Shown one piece after another: positions 54,908 to 64,000 of a stretch of 64,000 bases of DNA; the first letter of the stretch is position 1; each line of letters starts with the position of its first letter. The DNA lies in the NCBI RefSeq assembly GCF_014199265.1, contig NZ_JACIJG010000005.1, positions 62,001-126,000 on the forward strand, read 5' to 3'. Made by a program: the position numbers and the translations under genes. Under the pieces are notes generated by a model. It saw nothing but the letters and a program-made list of their open reading frames with translations, was not told the origin of the DNA and searched no databases. The stretch comes from Brucella daejeonensis. Its GTDB lineage: Bacteria > Pseudomonadota > Alphaproteobacteria > Rhizobiales > Rhizobiaceae.

Positions 54908-55522
54908 TTAATGCTGCGTAGCGGCCGCTTCATCCAGCTCGCTGGCACGCTTCATTGCGGGCCGATCCTTGAGTCGATCCCAATAGGCCGTGAAAGGGCT
55001 TCTGGCAGGCAAGGTTCCGAAGCGCAGGCCCCAGCCAATATGCGAACCCACATAAACATCGGCGGCAGTAAAGCGATCACCGGTGATATAAGGGTGGCGT
55101 GCAACCGCCTTTTCCAGTGTGTCTACAACCGTATCGTAATTGCCGTAGCCGACCATGCCCTGTTTGTCCGTGGGGATTTCGAAGCCAAGTGCATGGTTGG
55201 AAAGAGCCGCCTCCACCGGGCCGGACGTGAAAAACAGCCAGCGGAAGAAGTCTGCGCGCTCGTCCGGGTGAGGGGCGAGGCCTGCTTCGGGGAAGGTTGT
55301 TGCCAGATAGGCGCAGATCGCGGCCACCTCCGTTACCACTGCATCGCCGTGGCGCAAGGCCGGAACCTTGCCCATGGGATTGATCATGCAATAGTCCGGC
55401 CCTTTCATCGGGGGACCGAAATCCACTATTTCTACATCGTAGGGTTTGCCGATCTCTTCCAGCATCCAGCGCGCAATGCGTCCACGCGACATCGGGTTGG
55501 TGTAGAGCTTCAACTCAGCCAT
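54908..55522 (-). CDS. Glutathione S-transferase
   Basis: A 204-residue GST of the bacterial type. The thioredoxin-like N-terminal domain (LKLYTNPMSRGRIARWMLEEIG; the cis-Pro GKVPAL; TEVAAICAYLA) binds glutathione. Ser12 in NPMSRGR is the likely catalytic residue. The C-terminal helical domain (about 85-200) includes ITGDRFTAADVYVGSHIGWG. The substrate is not predictable. It is transcribed alone between the repeat and the icd terminator. Confidence 0.92.
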   Translation of the reverse strand: MAELKLYTNPMSRGRIARWMLEEIGKPYDVEIVDFGPPMKGPDYCMINPMGKVPALRHGDAVVTEVAAICAYLATTFPEAGLAPHPDERADFFRWLFFTSGPVEAALSNHALGFEIPTDKQGMVGYGNYDTVVDTLEKAVARHPYITGDRFTAADVYVGSHIGWGLRFGTLPARSPFTAYWDRLKDRPAMKRASELDEAAATQH

Positions 55523-55579
55523 TTCTTCCTCCCTGTGCGAGCAGTCAGGATGCGCTTTTTCGTATGAAAAAGAAATGAA

Positions 55580-55605
55580 AAAACCCGGCCGAAAAGCCGG
55601 GTTTT
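55580..55605 (-). terminator. Terminator of icd
   Basis: AAAACCCGGC pairs with GCCGGGTTTT around CGAAAA; in the icd direction T residues follow. A-runs on the other side may let it act for both directions. Confidence 0.85.
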
Positions 55606-55636
55606 CTGTAGTCGAAGATGAACGTCAACCGTTCGA

Positions 55637-56851
55637 TCAGGCAGCCATGGCCTTCTGAAGATTCTCGTCGATCTTGTCGAGGAAGCCGGTGGTCGAAAGC
55701 CAAGGCTGATCCGGACCGATGAGCAGTGCCAGATCCTTGGTCATGAAGCCGCTTTCGACGGTGTCCACGCAGACTTTTTCCAGCGTCTCGGCGAACTTCT
55801 TCAGTTCGGCATTGTCATCGAGCTTGGCACGATGTGCGAGACCACGGGTCCATGCGAAGATGGAAGCGATCGAGTTGGTCGAGGTCTCCTCGCCCTTCTG
55901 GTGCTGGCGATAATGACGGGTCACGGTGCCGTGGGCTGCTTCTGCTTCCACCGTCTTGCCGTCCGGCGTCATCAGAACCGAAGTCATCAGGCCGAGCGAG
56001 CCAAAACCCTGCGCCACGATGTCCGACTGCACGTCGCCGTCATAGTTCTTGCAGGCCCAGACGTAACCGCCAGACCACTTGAGAGCCGAAGCGACCATGT
56101 CGTCGATCAGGCGGTGTTCGTACCAGATCTTGGCTTCTTTGAACTTCTCGGCAAACTCGGCGTCGAAGACTTCCTGGAAAATGTCCTTGAAGCGGCCGTC
56201 ATAGGCCTTGAGAATGGTGTTCTTGGTCGACAGGTAAACCGGATAGCCGCGCTGGAGTCCGTAATTGAGCGAAGCGCGCGCGAACTCACGGATCGATTCA
56301 TCGAGATTGTACATGGCCATGGCCACACCGGCGCCCGGAGCCTGATAGACTTCGTGTTCGATGGTTTCGCCATTTTCGCCAACGAACTTGATCGTCAGCG
56401 TACCCTTGCCGGGGAAGCGGAAGTCGGTTGCGCGATACTGGTCGCCGAAAGCATGACGGCCGACGATGATCGGCTGCGTCCAGCCCGGCACGAGGCGCGG
56501 AACGTTCTTGGCGATGATCGGTTCGCGGAAGATAACGCCGCCGAGGATATTGCGGATGGTGCCGTTTGGCGACTTCCACATCTTCTTCAGCTTGAATTCT
56601 TCAACGCGAGCTTCGTCGGGCGTGATGGTTGCGCATTTCACGCCGACGCCATGTTCCTTGATGGCATTGGCTGCATCGATGGTGACCTGGTCCTCGGTCG
56701 CATCGCGGTTTTCAACCGACAGATCATAATATTTCAGATCAATGTCGAGATATGGGTGGATAAGCTTGTCCTTGATGAACTGCCAGATAATGCGGGTCAT
56801 CTCGTCGCCATCGAGTTCGACGACCGGATTCGCAACCTTGATTTTTGCCAT
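55637..56851 (-). CDS. icd: NADP-dependent isocitrate dehydrogenase
   Basis: Converts isocitrate to 2-oxoglutarate with NADPH in the TCA cycle. The 404-residue dimeric form (similar to mitochondrial and other alphaproteobacterial enzymes, unlike the E. coli type) carries [23 protein letters not shown], and the substrate/metal region [24 protein letters not shown] 56851 (MAKIKVAN) is chosen from the family; the frame is open to 56956. GAGGC precedes it. Confidence 0.97.
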   Translation of the reverse strand: MAKIKVANPVVELDGDEMTRIIWQFIKDKLIHPYLDIDLKYYDLSVENRDATEDQVTIDAANAIKEHGVGVKCATITPDEARVEEFKLKKMWKSPNGTIRNILGGVIFREPIIAKNVPRLVPGWTQPIIVGRHAFGDQYRATDFRFPGKGTLTIKFVGENGETIEHEVYQAPGAGVAMAMYNLDESIREFARASLNYGLQRGYPVYLSTKNTILKAYDGRFKDIFQEVFDAEFAEKFKEAKIWYEHRLIDDMVASALKWSGGYVWACKNYDGDVQSDIVAQGFGSLGLMTSVLMTPDGKTVEAEAAHGTVTRHYRQHQKGEETSTNSIASIFAWTRGLAHRAKLDDNAELKKFAETLEKVCVDTVESGFMTKDLALLIGPDQPWLSTTGFLDKIDENLQKAMAA

Positions 56852-56971
56852 GGATGAAGCCTCTTTTTGTATGCGTCGCGCCCGTATAGCACCCACAGGA
56901 GATAAGGCAAAGCGTAAGAGGCTTATTCTTTGGCCATAGACCAAAATGAGAGTCAAAATTTCGGGAAGAGT

Positions 56972-57382
56972 CTACGCGGCGCGATGGGACGTATCCGTTC
57001 GGTCTGCGGATTTTTTCCATGAGGTGCGTTGCCGGCGATAGTTTTCCTGTTCGCGGCTGAGGATGCTCTCCGCGTCGAGAGACGAGATTGCGGTCGATTT
57101 GTCGCTGGGGACGAGGCCGTTCAGTTGCAGCGAGAGATAACGACCGCAACAGACCCGCAGGAAGGAAGCGAAATTGTCGAGATCGTGCCCTTCGTTGCGG
57201 GATTCGTCGTAGAGCTTTCCGATGAGACGGCTGACGGTGAGGCCATCCCGCGTGGCAATGTCCTCAAGGGTCCACCAGAAGAAATTTTCGAGCCGCACGC
57301 TGGTTACCGCGCCATCGATGCGCAGCGAGCGTGTCACGCTCTGCCAGAGTTCAGCATCGGCGCTGATGAACAGCCTGCACAT
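56972..57382 (-). CDS. Ribbon-helix-helix domain protein
   Basis: A 136-residue cytoplasmic protein with an RHH_4-type domain near 18-80 (TSVRLENFFWWTLEDIATRDGLTVSRLIGKLY; the aromatic ENFFWWTLEDIA is the family hallmark). Similar proteins in Alphaproteobacteria are probable DNA-binding regulators of unknown targets. ATG 57382 is used because GGGAG is 7 bases away; another ATG at 57388 keeps the frame. The C-terminal 40 residues are basic and probably disordered. Confidence 0.78.
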   Translation of the reverse strand: MCRLFISADAELWQSVTRSLRIDGAVTSVRLENFFWWTLEDIATRDGLTVSRLIGKLYDESRNEGHDLDNFASFLRVCCGRYLSLQLNGLVPSDKSTAISSLDAESILSREQENYRRQRTSWKKSADRTDTSHRAA

Positions 57383-57468
57383 GATCATTCTCCCGCTCGT
57401 CTTCCCGCACCAGTTTCGCGCAGTTTTGCCCTGCCTGCAACCTGGTGGTCGCTGGCAGGGCGCGGCGA

Positions 57469-58053
57469 TCAGCCATGCGTGATTTTCGTGCCGAGGACGG
57501 TGAGGAACTGCGACAGCCAGGCGGGGTGTGCGGGCCATGCAGGTGAAGTGACGAGATTGCCGTCAGTCACAGCCTGATCGACCGGAATGTCGGCATATTT
57601 GCCGCCTGCAAGTTCGACTTCCGGCCTACATGCGGGATAGGCAGAACAGGTGCGCCCTTCGAGAACGCGGGCTGCGGCCAGCAATTGTGCGCCATGGCAG
57701 ACGGCGGCCACGGGTTTGTCGGCCTCGAAGAAATGTTTCACCACGGCAATCACCTTGTCATCGAGGCGCAGATATTCCGGCGCCCGCCCGCCGGGAATGA
57801 CAAGGGCATCGTAGCTTTCCGGCTTCACTTCGGAAAAGGTGGCGTTGAGAGTGAAATTATGGCCCGGCTTCTCACTGTAAGTCTGATGACCCTCGAAGTC
57901 GTGAATGGCGGTTGCTATCTGGTCCCCGGCCTTTTTTCCGGGGCAGACGGCGTGCACCGTATGGCCGACGGTAAGCAAGGTCTGGAACGGGACCATGGTT
58001 TCGTAGTCCTCGCCGAAGTCGCCGCAAAGCATGAGTATTTTCTTGCCGGACAT
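57469..58053 (-). CDS. DJ-1/PfpI family protein
   Basis: A 194-residue class I glutamine-amidotransferase-like protein. The nucleophile Cys119 is in AVCHGAQLL, and Glu17 in GEDYE is placed like the acidic partner in the family. The extended N-terminal segment matches the PfpI/YhbO branch, reported as deglycases, chaperones or peptidases; the activity here is not certain. ATG 58053 follows GGGAGGAAACC. It is divergent from the TrmJ-like gene. Confidence 0.9.
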   Translation of the reverse strand: MSGKKILMLCGDFGEDYETMVPFQTLLTVGHTVHAVCPGKKAGDQIATAIHDFEGHQTYSEKPGHNFTLNATFSEVKPESYDALVIPGGRAPEYLRLDDKVIAVVKHFFEADKPVAAVCHGAQLLAAARVLEGRTCSAYPACRPEVELAGGKYADIPVDQAVTDGNLVTSPAWPAHPAWLSQFLTVLGTKITHG

Positions 58054-58231
58054 GGTTTCCTCCCTGAAATCCGAAACGGTTATGGGCACAGTCTGGCATG
58101 GATGGACGGCAAAGAGGTGTTATCGGGCTACTACACAGGCTTTTGCTGGCGGACGTAAGGGGAATCTTTGCGATTTCGCACCAATTATGTCAGGGAAACG
58201 CCACGATTTTATAGCTAATGCGGAAGACATC

Positions 58232-59062
58232 ATGGCAGGAACCGACAAACAGCGCCCCATCATCGCGGAAGGCCCGGCAATCGTGCTGGTTAATCCACAA
58301 TTGCCGGAGAATATCGGCATGGTGGCGCGCGCCATGGCGAATTTTGGCTTGGCCGAACTGCGTCTGGTCAATCCGCGTGAGGAATTTCCGAGCGATAAGG
58401 CAAGGGCTGCTGCCAGCAAGGCCGATCATATCATCGACAATGCCGTTGTTTATGACGATCTGCCGTCCGCGATTGCCGATCTCAATTTCGTCTATGCGAC
58501 CACAGCACGCGAGCGTGACGGCTTCAAACAGGTGCGCAGCCCTGTGGAAGCGAATAGCGAGTTACGCAGGCGTTTTCGCGCCGGTGAAAAGACCGGCATT
58601 CTGTTTGGCCGCGAGCGGTTTGGCCTCAGCAACGAGGAGGTGGGGCTTGCTGACGAACTGGTAACATTTCCGGTCAATCCGGCATTCGCTTCGCTTAACA
58701 TCGCACAGGCGGTGCTGCTCATGTCCTATGAGTGGATGAAGTCGGGTATGGAGGTTGAAACCGAGACGGTTTTCCGTGGGCCGGAACTGGAAACAGCGCC
58801 GAAGCAGGAGTTGCAGGGACTGTTCAATCATCTGGAAGAAGCTCTTGATATAAGAGGTTATTTCCGTCCTGCGGCGCGCAAGGAAGTCATGGTCAACAAT
58901 CTGCGCGCTGTGCTGACGCGTGCCGGATTTGCTTCGGCCGAACTGAAGCTTTTGCGCGGGGTCGTGACCTCGCTCGATGTTTTTACGCCGAAAAAACCGC
59001 GCGGTTCCGGTGCGCCGGAGGGGCGTGCGCGCAAGCCCGCATCGGAGGACAAAGCTGAATGA
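58232..59062 (+). CDS. TrmJ-like tRNA 2'-O-methyltransferase
   Basis: A 276-residue SPOUT enzyme of TrmH family group 1. Its start block [20 protein letters not shown] and the later [23 protein letters not shown] and [17 protein letters not shown] are the three SPOUT motifs. TrmJ methylates the ribose of position 32 in tRNA. A Pro/Arg/Lys-rich tail ends the protein. ATG 58232 is chosen; the longer frame from 58031 crosses the upstream promoter. It overlaps murI by 4 bases (ATGA), so the two are coupled. Confidence 0.88.
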   Translation: MAGTDKQRPIIAEGPAIVLVNPQLPENIGMVARAMANFGLAELRLVNPREEFPSDKARAAASKADHIIDNAVVYDDLPSAIADLNFVYATTARERDGFKQVRSPVEANSELRRRFRAGEKTGILFGRERFGLSNEEVGLADELVTFPVNPAFASLNIAQAVLLMSYEWMKSGMEVETETVFRGPELETAPKQELQGLFNHLEEALDIRGYFRPAARKEVMVNNLRAVLTRAGFASAELKLLRGVVTSLDVFTPKKPRGSGAPEGRARKPASEDKAE

Positions 59063-59889
59063 AAGATGCTCCCGCAGCACTTATGTCCGGCACCGCGGGC
59101 AAGGAGCGACCGATCCTCGTTTTTGATAGCGGCATCGGCGGACTGACGGTGCTGCGTGAGGCGCGGGTGCTAATGCCGGATCGTCGCTTCGTCTATATCG
59201 CTGACGATGCCGGTTTCCCCTATGGTGGATGGGAAGAGGACGCGCTGAGGACGCGTATTGTCACGCTATTTGGCGAGTTTATCGCCATGCATGATCCGGA
59301 GATAGCCATCATCGCCTGCAATACGGCTTCGACACTGGTGCTGGACGATCTACGCCGGGCTTACCCATCCGTCCCGTTTGTCGGCACTGTACCGGCAATT
59401 AAACCCGCCGCGGAACGCACATCGTCGGGCCTTGTTGCGGTGCTGGCGACGCCCGGTACTGTCAGGCGCGCCTATACGCGGGACCTGATCCAGTCTTTTG
59501 CGACGCAATGCCATGTCCGGCTCGTCGGAGCGGAGCAATTGGCGGCAATTGCCGAAGCGCATATTCGCGGCGAAGAGATCGACGAAGCGCTGGTCGTGGA
59601 GCAGATTGCTCCCTGTTTCGTAGAGAAGGACGGCAGGCGCACGGATATCGTCGTCCTCGCCTGCACGCATTATCCGTTTCTTGCCAATGTGTTTCGTCGT
59701 TTGGCGCCATGGCCGGTCGATTGGCTCGATCCGGCTGAGGCGATTGCGCGCCGTACGGTCTCGTTGCTGCCACAGCGGAAGAGCGATGGCGAACTGCATC
59801 ACCACGATGATCTCGCCATCTTCACTTCGCTCCGGCCCGATTACGCTATTCGCAGGCTGATGCAGGGCTTTGGTCTGCATTTTGTATAG
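59059..59889 (+). CDS. murI: Glutamate racemase
   Basis: Makes D-glutamate for peptidoglycan. The 276 residues carry [11 protein letters not shown], the catalytic pair Cys87 (ACNTAST) and Cys202 (ACTHYPF), and the [10 protein letters not shown] block. ATG 59059 overlaps the previous gene; the first 15 residues are poorly conserved, so a shorter start is possible. No terminator is obvious in the 143 bases after it. Confidence 0.95.
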   Translation: MKDAPAALMSGTAGKERPILVFDSGIGGLTVLREARVLMPDRRFVYIADDAGFPYGGWEEDALRTRIVTLFGEFIAMHDPEIAIIACNTASTLVLDDLRRAYPSVPFVGTVPAIKPAAERTSSGLVAVLATPGTVRRAYTRDLIQSFATQCHVRLVGAEQLAAIAEAHIRGEEIDEALVVEQIAPCFVEKDGRRTDIVVLACTHYPFLANVFRRLAPWPVDWLDPAEAIARRTVSLLPQRKSDGELHHHDDLAIFTSLRPDYAIRRLMQGFGLHFV

Positions 59890-59897
59890 TTCGTTGA

Positions 59898-60395
<498 letters not shown>

Positions 60396-60483
60396 CGGGA
60401 AATCGAAGAAGCCGGTCTGTTCGTCCGGCTTCTGAGATGTCTCATGAAATGAGTCCTGTTTCTCTTGTATCTATTTGATGTAA

Positions 60484-62622
60484 TTAGATATTGCGGCGCT
60501 TGCCTTCCATAAGGTCAAGGACTGCCCGTGCGCAATCGAGCACATTGGTGCCGGGGCCGAAGACGGCGGCGACGCCATGGTCGAACAGATACTGATAGTC
60601 TTGACGCGGCACGACGCCGCCGCAGACGACGATGACGTTCTCCGCACCCTTTGCCTTTAGCGTTTCGACAAGTTGCGGCAGAAGTGTCTTGTGTCCCGCA
60701 GCCAGCGAAGAGACGCCCAGTACATGCACCTTGGCCTTGATTGCCATGTCGGCGGCCTCATCCGGTGTCTGGAACAACGGACCGGCAAGCACTTCGAAGC
60801 CGATATCGCCGAAAGCGGAAGCGATGATTTTCGCACCGCGGTCGTGGCCATCCTGGCCGAGCTTTGCGACCATCACGCGTGGCGTTTCTCCGGTCTGTCT
60901 TGAAAATCCTGCCAGACGGTCGACGAGTGTCCGGTATTCCGGCTCGTCCTTATAGGCCGCGCCGTAGACCTTTTTCACGACCTTCGGTTCGGCTGCATGA
61001 TCGCCGAAGATATTTCGCAGCGCATCGGAAATTTCTCCGACTGTAGCGCGCGCGCGGGAAGCCTCGACGGCAGCGGCCAGAATATTGCCTTCTCCCGTTT
61101 TCGCGACCTTTTCCAGTTCTGCAAGAGTTGCCTGGACTTTGGCGTTGTTGCGCGTTTCCTTGATGCGATTGAGACGGGCAATCTGCGAGTTTCGCACAGC
61201 GGTATTATCGATTTCGAGAATGTCGATCTCGTCTTCCTGTTCCAGCCGGAACTTGTTGACGCCGACGATGACTTCTTCGCCCTTATCTATGGCAGCCTGC
61301 CGCTTCGTGGCCGCTTCCTCGATGAGGCGCTTGGGCAATCCGCTTTCGACGGCCTTGGTCATGCCGCCGAGGCCTTCCACTTCCTCGATCAGCGCCCAGG
61401 CCTTTTCGGCCAGTTCATTGGTCAGGCTTTCGATGTAATAGGAACCGGCCAGTGGATCCACCACCTTGGTGACACCCGTTTCGTTCTGGAGAATAAGCTG
61501 GGTGTTACGGGCGATGCGGGCAGAGAATTCCGTTGGCAAAGCAATGGCTTCGTCGAAAGAGTTGGTATGAAGCGACTGTGTTCCGCCAAGCGCTGCCGAC
61601 ATAGCCTCGAACGCGGTGCGGACAATGTTGTTATAGGGGTCCTGTTCCTGCAACGATACGCCCGATGTCTGGCAATGGGTGCGCAGCATCAGCGATCCCG
61701 GCTTCTTCGGATCGAATTCCTTCATGATACGCGACCACAGCAGGCGCGCAGCGCGCAGCTTGGCGATTTCCATGAAGAAATTCATGCCGATGGCGAAGAA
61801 GAACGATAGACGCCCCGCAAAATCATCGACATTGAGGCCCTTTTGCAGGGCCGCGCGCACATATTCGCGCCCATCGGCCAGCGTGAAGGCCAGTTCCTGC
61901 ACCAGCGTCGCGCCTGCTTCCTGCATGTGATAGCCGGAAATCGAGATGGAGTTGAATTTCGGCATTTCCGTCGCCGTATAGGCGATGATGTCCGCAATGA
62001 TCCGCATGGAAGGTTCCGGCGGATAGATATAGGTGTTGCGAACCATGAACTCCTTTAAAATGTCGTTCTGGATCGTGCCGGAAAGCAATTCGCGCGAAAC
62101 GCCCTGTTCTTCGCCGGCGACGATGAAATTGGCGAGGATCGGGATCACCGCGCCGTTCATGGTCATGGAGACGGAGACTTTTTCCAGCGGAATGCCGTCG
62201 AAGAGGATTTTCATGTCTTCGACGGAGTCGATTGCTACGCCTGCCTTGCCGACATCGCCCACCACGCGCGGATGGTCGCTGTCATAGCCGCGATGTGTGG
62301 CCAGATCGAAGGCGACCGACACACCCTGCTGACCGGCAGCAAGCGCCTTGCGATAGAAGGCATTAGATTCCTCTGCCGTCGAGAAACCGGCATATTGGCG
62401 GATGGTCCAGGGGCGTCCCGCATACATGGTTGCACGTGGGCCGCGCAGGAACGGCTCGAATCCGGGTAGCGTGTCCAGATGGCCGATGCCTGCTACGTCT
62501 TCCGCCGTGTAAAGCGGCTTGACGTCGATGCCTTCCGGCGTGTGCCAGGTGAGGCTGCCGGTCGGGCGCTTCAGTTCCTTTTCTGCCAACGCCTCCCAGT
62601 CTGCACGGGTTTTCTGCGTCAT
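60484..62622 (-). CDS. scpA: Methylmalonyl-CoA mutase
   Basis: Adenosylcobalamin enzyme that converts methylmalonyl-CoA to succinyl-CoA. The 712 residues hold the substrate (TIM-barrel) domain (about 1-560; [43 protein letters not shown]) and the cobalamin-binding domain (about 580-705) with DGHDRG, the His593 that ligates cobalt, and GGVVPRQDY. It is a single-chain catalytic subunit. ATG 62622 is the start. The propionyl-CoA carboxylase gene lies 141 bases upstream, on the same strand. Confidence 0.96.
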   Translation of the reverse strand: MTQKTRADWEALAEKELKRPTGSLTWHTPEGIDVKPLYTAEDVAGIGHLDTLPGFEPFLRGPRATMYAGRPWTIRQYAGFSTAEESNAFYRKALAAGQQGVSVAFDLATHRGYDSDHPRVVGDVGKAGVAIDSVEDMKILFDGIPLEKVSVSMTMNGAVIPILANFIVAGEEQGVSRELLSGTIQNDILKEFMVRNTYIYPPEPSMRIIADIIAYTATEMPKFNSISISGYHMQEAGATLVQELAFTLADGREYVRAALQKGLNVDDFAGRLSFFFAIGMNFFMEIAKLRAARLLWSRIMKEFDPKKPGSLMLRTHCQTSGVSLQEQDPYNNIVRTAFEAMSAALGGTQSLHTNSFDEAIALPTEFSARIARNTQLILQNETGVTKVVDPLAGSYYIESLTNELAEKAWALIEEVEGLGGMTKAVESGLPKRLIEEAATKRQAAIDKGEEVIVGVNKFRLEQEDEIDILEIDNTAVRNSQIARLNRIKETRNNAKVQATLAELEKVAKTGEGNILAAAVEASRARATVGEISDALRNIFGDHAAEPKVVKKVYGAAYKDEPEYRTLVDRLAGFSRQTGETPRVMVAKLGQDGHDRGAKIIASAFGDIGFEVLAGPLFQTPDEAADMAIKAKVHVLGVSSLAAGHKTLLPQLVETLKAKGAENVIVVCGGVVPRQDYQYLFDHGVAAVFGPGTNVLDCARAVLDLMEGKRRNI

Positions 62623-62649
62623 CGGCTATTCTCCATATGATTGGCTCCA

Positions 62650-62756
62650 TCCTCGTCCTTCGAGACGCCATCTTCGATGGCTCCTCAGGATGAGGATGGG
62701 AGGACATCACACCCTCACCCTGAGGAGGCGCGAAGCGCCGTCTCGAAGGGCGAGGG
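62650..62756. repeat. Pair of about 45-bp palindromes between the pccA and mutase genes
   Basis: Two related palindromes face each other: 62650-62696 (TCCTCGTCC ... GGATGAGGA) and 62712-62756 (CCCTCACCC ... GGGCGAGGG, with inner GGCGC-GAA-GCGCC). The CCTCA/CGTCTCGAA core resembles short palindromes common in Rhizobiales intergenic regions. The element fills most of the gap and would lie in the pccA-mutase transcript. Confidence 0.75.
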
Positions 62757-62763
62757 CGAAGGA

Positions 62764-64000
62764 TTACTCGAATTCCATGATCAGTTCATCGACCGCGAGG
62801 CTTGCTCCTGCTTCGACGGCGATGCGCTGGACAGTGGCGCGGCGCTCGGCGCGCAGCACGTTTTCCATCTTCATGGCTTCGACTGTGGCGAGCGGCTGAC
62901 CGGCTTCCACAGTAGCGCCTTCCTCGACCAGAATCGAGGTGATGACGCCCGGCATCGGGCAGAGCAGCATCTTCGACGTATCGGGCGGCAGTTTGACGGG
63001 CATGAGTTTCGCCAGTTCCGCCACATGCGGTCGACGCACATGAGCAGTCACATCCATGCCGCGCCAGCGCAGGCGCCAGCCGCTGCCGGAGCGTGAAACC
63101 TTGACGGCGATCGGCTTGCCGCTGACGGTGAAGGAACCAAGATGGCTGCCCGGATGCCAGTCGCTTGCAATCGGCAGGCTGCCTCCATCGGCAAAGTTAA
63201 CCGTCGTGCCGCCTTCACCTTCGCCGACCCGCACCGGCAGAGCATAGCCGCCGAGCGTTACCACCCAGTCGGTGGCCGCGGACTGTTCCTGTTTGGACAG
63301 CCTGCCGGAAATCTGGGCATTGCGTTTGGCGACGACGATATTGATCTGTGTGGCAACCGCTGTCAGCACCCGCGCATCGTCTTCGCTGACCGTGACGCCT
63401 GAGAAGCCATCGGGATATTCTTCCGCGATAAAGGCTGTCGTCAGCGCGCCTTCACGGAAGCGCGGGTGATCCATGACGGCGGAAAGGAAAGGCAGGTTGT
63501 GGCCGATGCCTTCCACCTCGAAAGCGTCGAGCGCATTGCCCATGGCATCGACGGCTGCCTTGCGATCCGGGCCCCATGAGCAGAGCTTGGCGATCATCGG
63601 GTCGTAATACATCGAGATTTCGCCACCCTCGAACACACCGGTGTCGTTGCGGATCACCGTGCCGTCGCCGTTGCGGCCTTCAACCGGCGGGCGATAGCGC
63701 GTCAGCCTGCCAATGGAGGGCAGGAAGTTGCGATAGGGATCTTCCGCATAGAGACGGCTTTCCATCGCCCAGCCGTTGAGTTTTACATCGGCCTGTGTGA
63801 AACGCAGTTTTTCACCTGCGGCGACGCGGATCATTTCTTCCACAAGGTCGATGCCGGTGATGAGTTCCGTTACCGGATGCTCCACCTGCAAGCGGGTGTT
63901 CATTTCGAGGAAGTAGAAATTGCGATCGCCATCGACGATGAATTCCACCGTGCCGGCGGAGTAATAGCCGACGGCCTTGGCCAGCGCCACGGCCTGTTCG
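62764..64000 (-). CDS. pccA: Propionyl-CoA carboxylase alpha (biotin) subunit, partial
   Basis: C-terminal 412 codons; the N-terminal part lies beyond the window edge. It shows the end of the ATP-grasp biotin carboxylase domain (EMNTRLQVEHPVTELITGID, with the catalytic Arg/Glu region), the biotin-carboxylase C domain, a linker domain and a biotinyl domain with EAMKMEN (Lys about 35 residues from the end). Propionyl-CoA specificity is inferred from the adjacent mutase and overall likeness; 3-methylcrotonyl-CoA carboxylase is an alternative. Confidence 0.88.
   Translation of the reverse strand, partial: EQAVALAKAVGYYSAGTVEFIVDGDRNFYFLEMNTRLQVEHPVTELITGIDLVEEMIRVAAGEKLRFTQADVKLNGWAMESRLYAEDPYRNFLPSIGRLTRYRPPVEGRNGDGTVIRNDTGVFEGGEISMYYDPMIAKLCSWGPDRKAAVDAMGNALDAFEVEGIGHNLPFLSAVMDHPRFREGALTTAFIAEEYPDGFSGVTVSEDDARVLTAVATQINIVVAKRNAQISGRLSKQEQSAATDWVVTLGGYALPVRVGEGEGGTTVNFADGGSLPIASDWHPGSHLGSFTVSGKPIAVKVSRSGSGWRLRWRGMDVTAHVRRPHVAELAKLMPVKLPPDTSKMLLCPMPGVITSILVEEGATVEAGQPLATVEAMKMENVLRAERRATVQRIAVEAGASLAVDELIMEFE

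Overview
The window is alphaproteobacterial chromosome, most likely Brucellaceae (Brucella, including the former Ochrobactrum). Four things point there: the order of the tRNA-tuf-secE-nusG-rpl-rpo and str-S10-spc-alpha clusters, the residues of RpoB, RecA, Icd and L7/L12, dispersed palindromes that look like the Bru-RS elements, and a GTTC-N7-GTTC-type SOS box at recA. Species cannot be decided by reading alone. Nearly all of the sequence is core genome. There is no prophage, IS transposase gene, CRISPR array or rRNA operon.

Layout. 1-9.4 kb holds housekeeping and poorly characterised genes: a cold-shock tail, DUF192, an alpha/beta hydrolase, cysE, DUF3126, a gamma-carbonic-anhydrase fold protein, a BTLCP peptidase, a PAS_5 protein, a rhomboid, a CBS protein and rlmB. 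It also holds most of the accessory-looking DNA (palindromic repeats and an orphan terminator). 9.6-24.1 kb carries tRNA-Tyr, tRNA-Gly, tuf, tRNA-Trp, secE, nusG, rplK, rplA, rplJ, rplL, rpoB and rpoC. 24.1-25.1 kb has two small reverse-strand genes. 25.5-44.3 kb is one long run of translation genes: rpsL, rpsG, fusA, a second tuf, the S10 and spc genes, secY, adk, rpsM, rpsK, rpoA and rplQ. 44.5-53.2 kb carries an HtrA-type protease, rarA, two lipoproteins, recA and alaS. 53.2-60.4 kb is mixed: an ABM/NIPSNAP pair with a divergent ArsR-type regulator, a GST, icd, an RHH protein, a DJ-1/PfpI protein, a TrmJ-like methyltransferase, murI and a small unknown. 60.5-64 kb holds methylmalonyl-CoA mutase and the biotin-carrying subunit of propionyl-CoA carboxylase, both on the reverse strand; together they turn propionyl-CoA into succinyl-CoA.

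How it works together. The central 34 kb supplies the ribosome, RNA polymerase core, elongation factors, the translocon core (SecY, SecE) and NusG. Many of its gaps hold hairpins rather than genes: an L10-type leader before rplJ, a second multi-branched fold just upstream of it, a perfect hairpin between rpoB and rpoC, and two interleaved 8-bp stems before rpoA. These are the best candidates for unrecorded post-transcriptional control.

The most unusual DNA is a two-unit, 163-bp tandem array of two different palindromes (A-B-A-B) at 7660-7989, ending 19 bases before the start of a CBS-domain gene. Other notable points are a CtrA-type box upstream of the PAS_5 gene, a terminator with no gene in front of it, and a Bru-RS-like element that supplies the stop codon of an ArsR-type gene. 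Long open frames antisense to rpoB, rpoC, fusA and tuf are codon-bias shadows and are not annotated.
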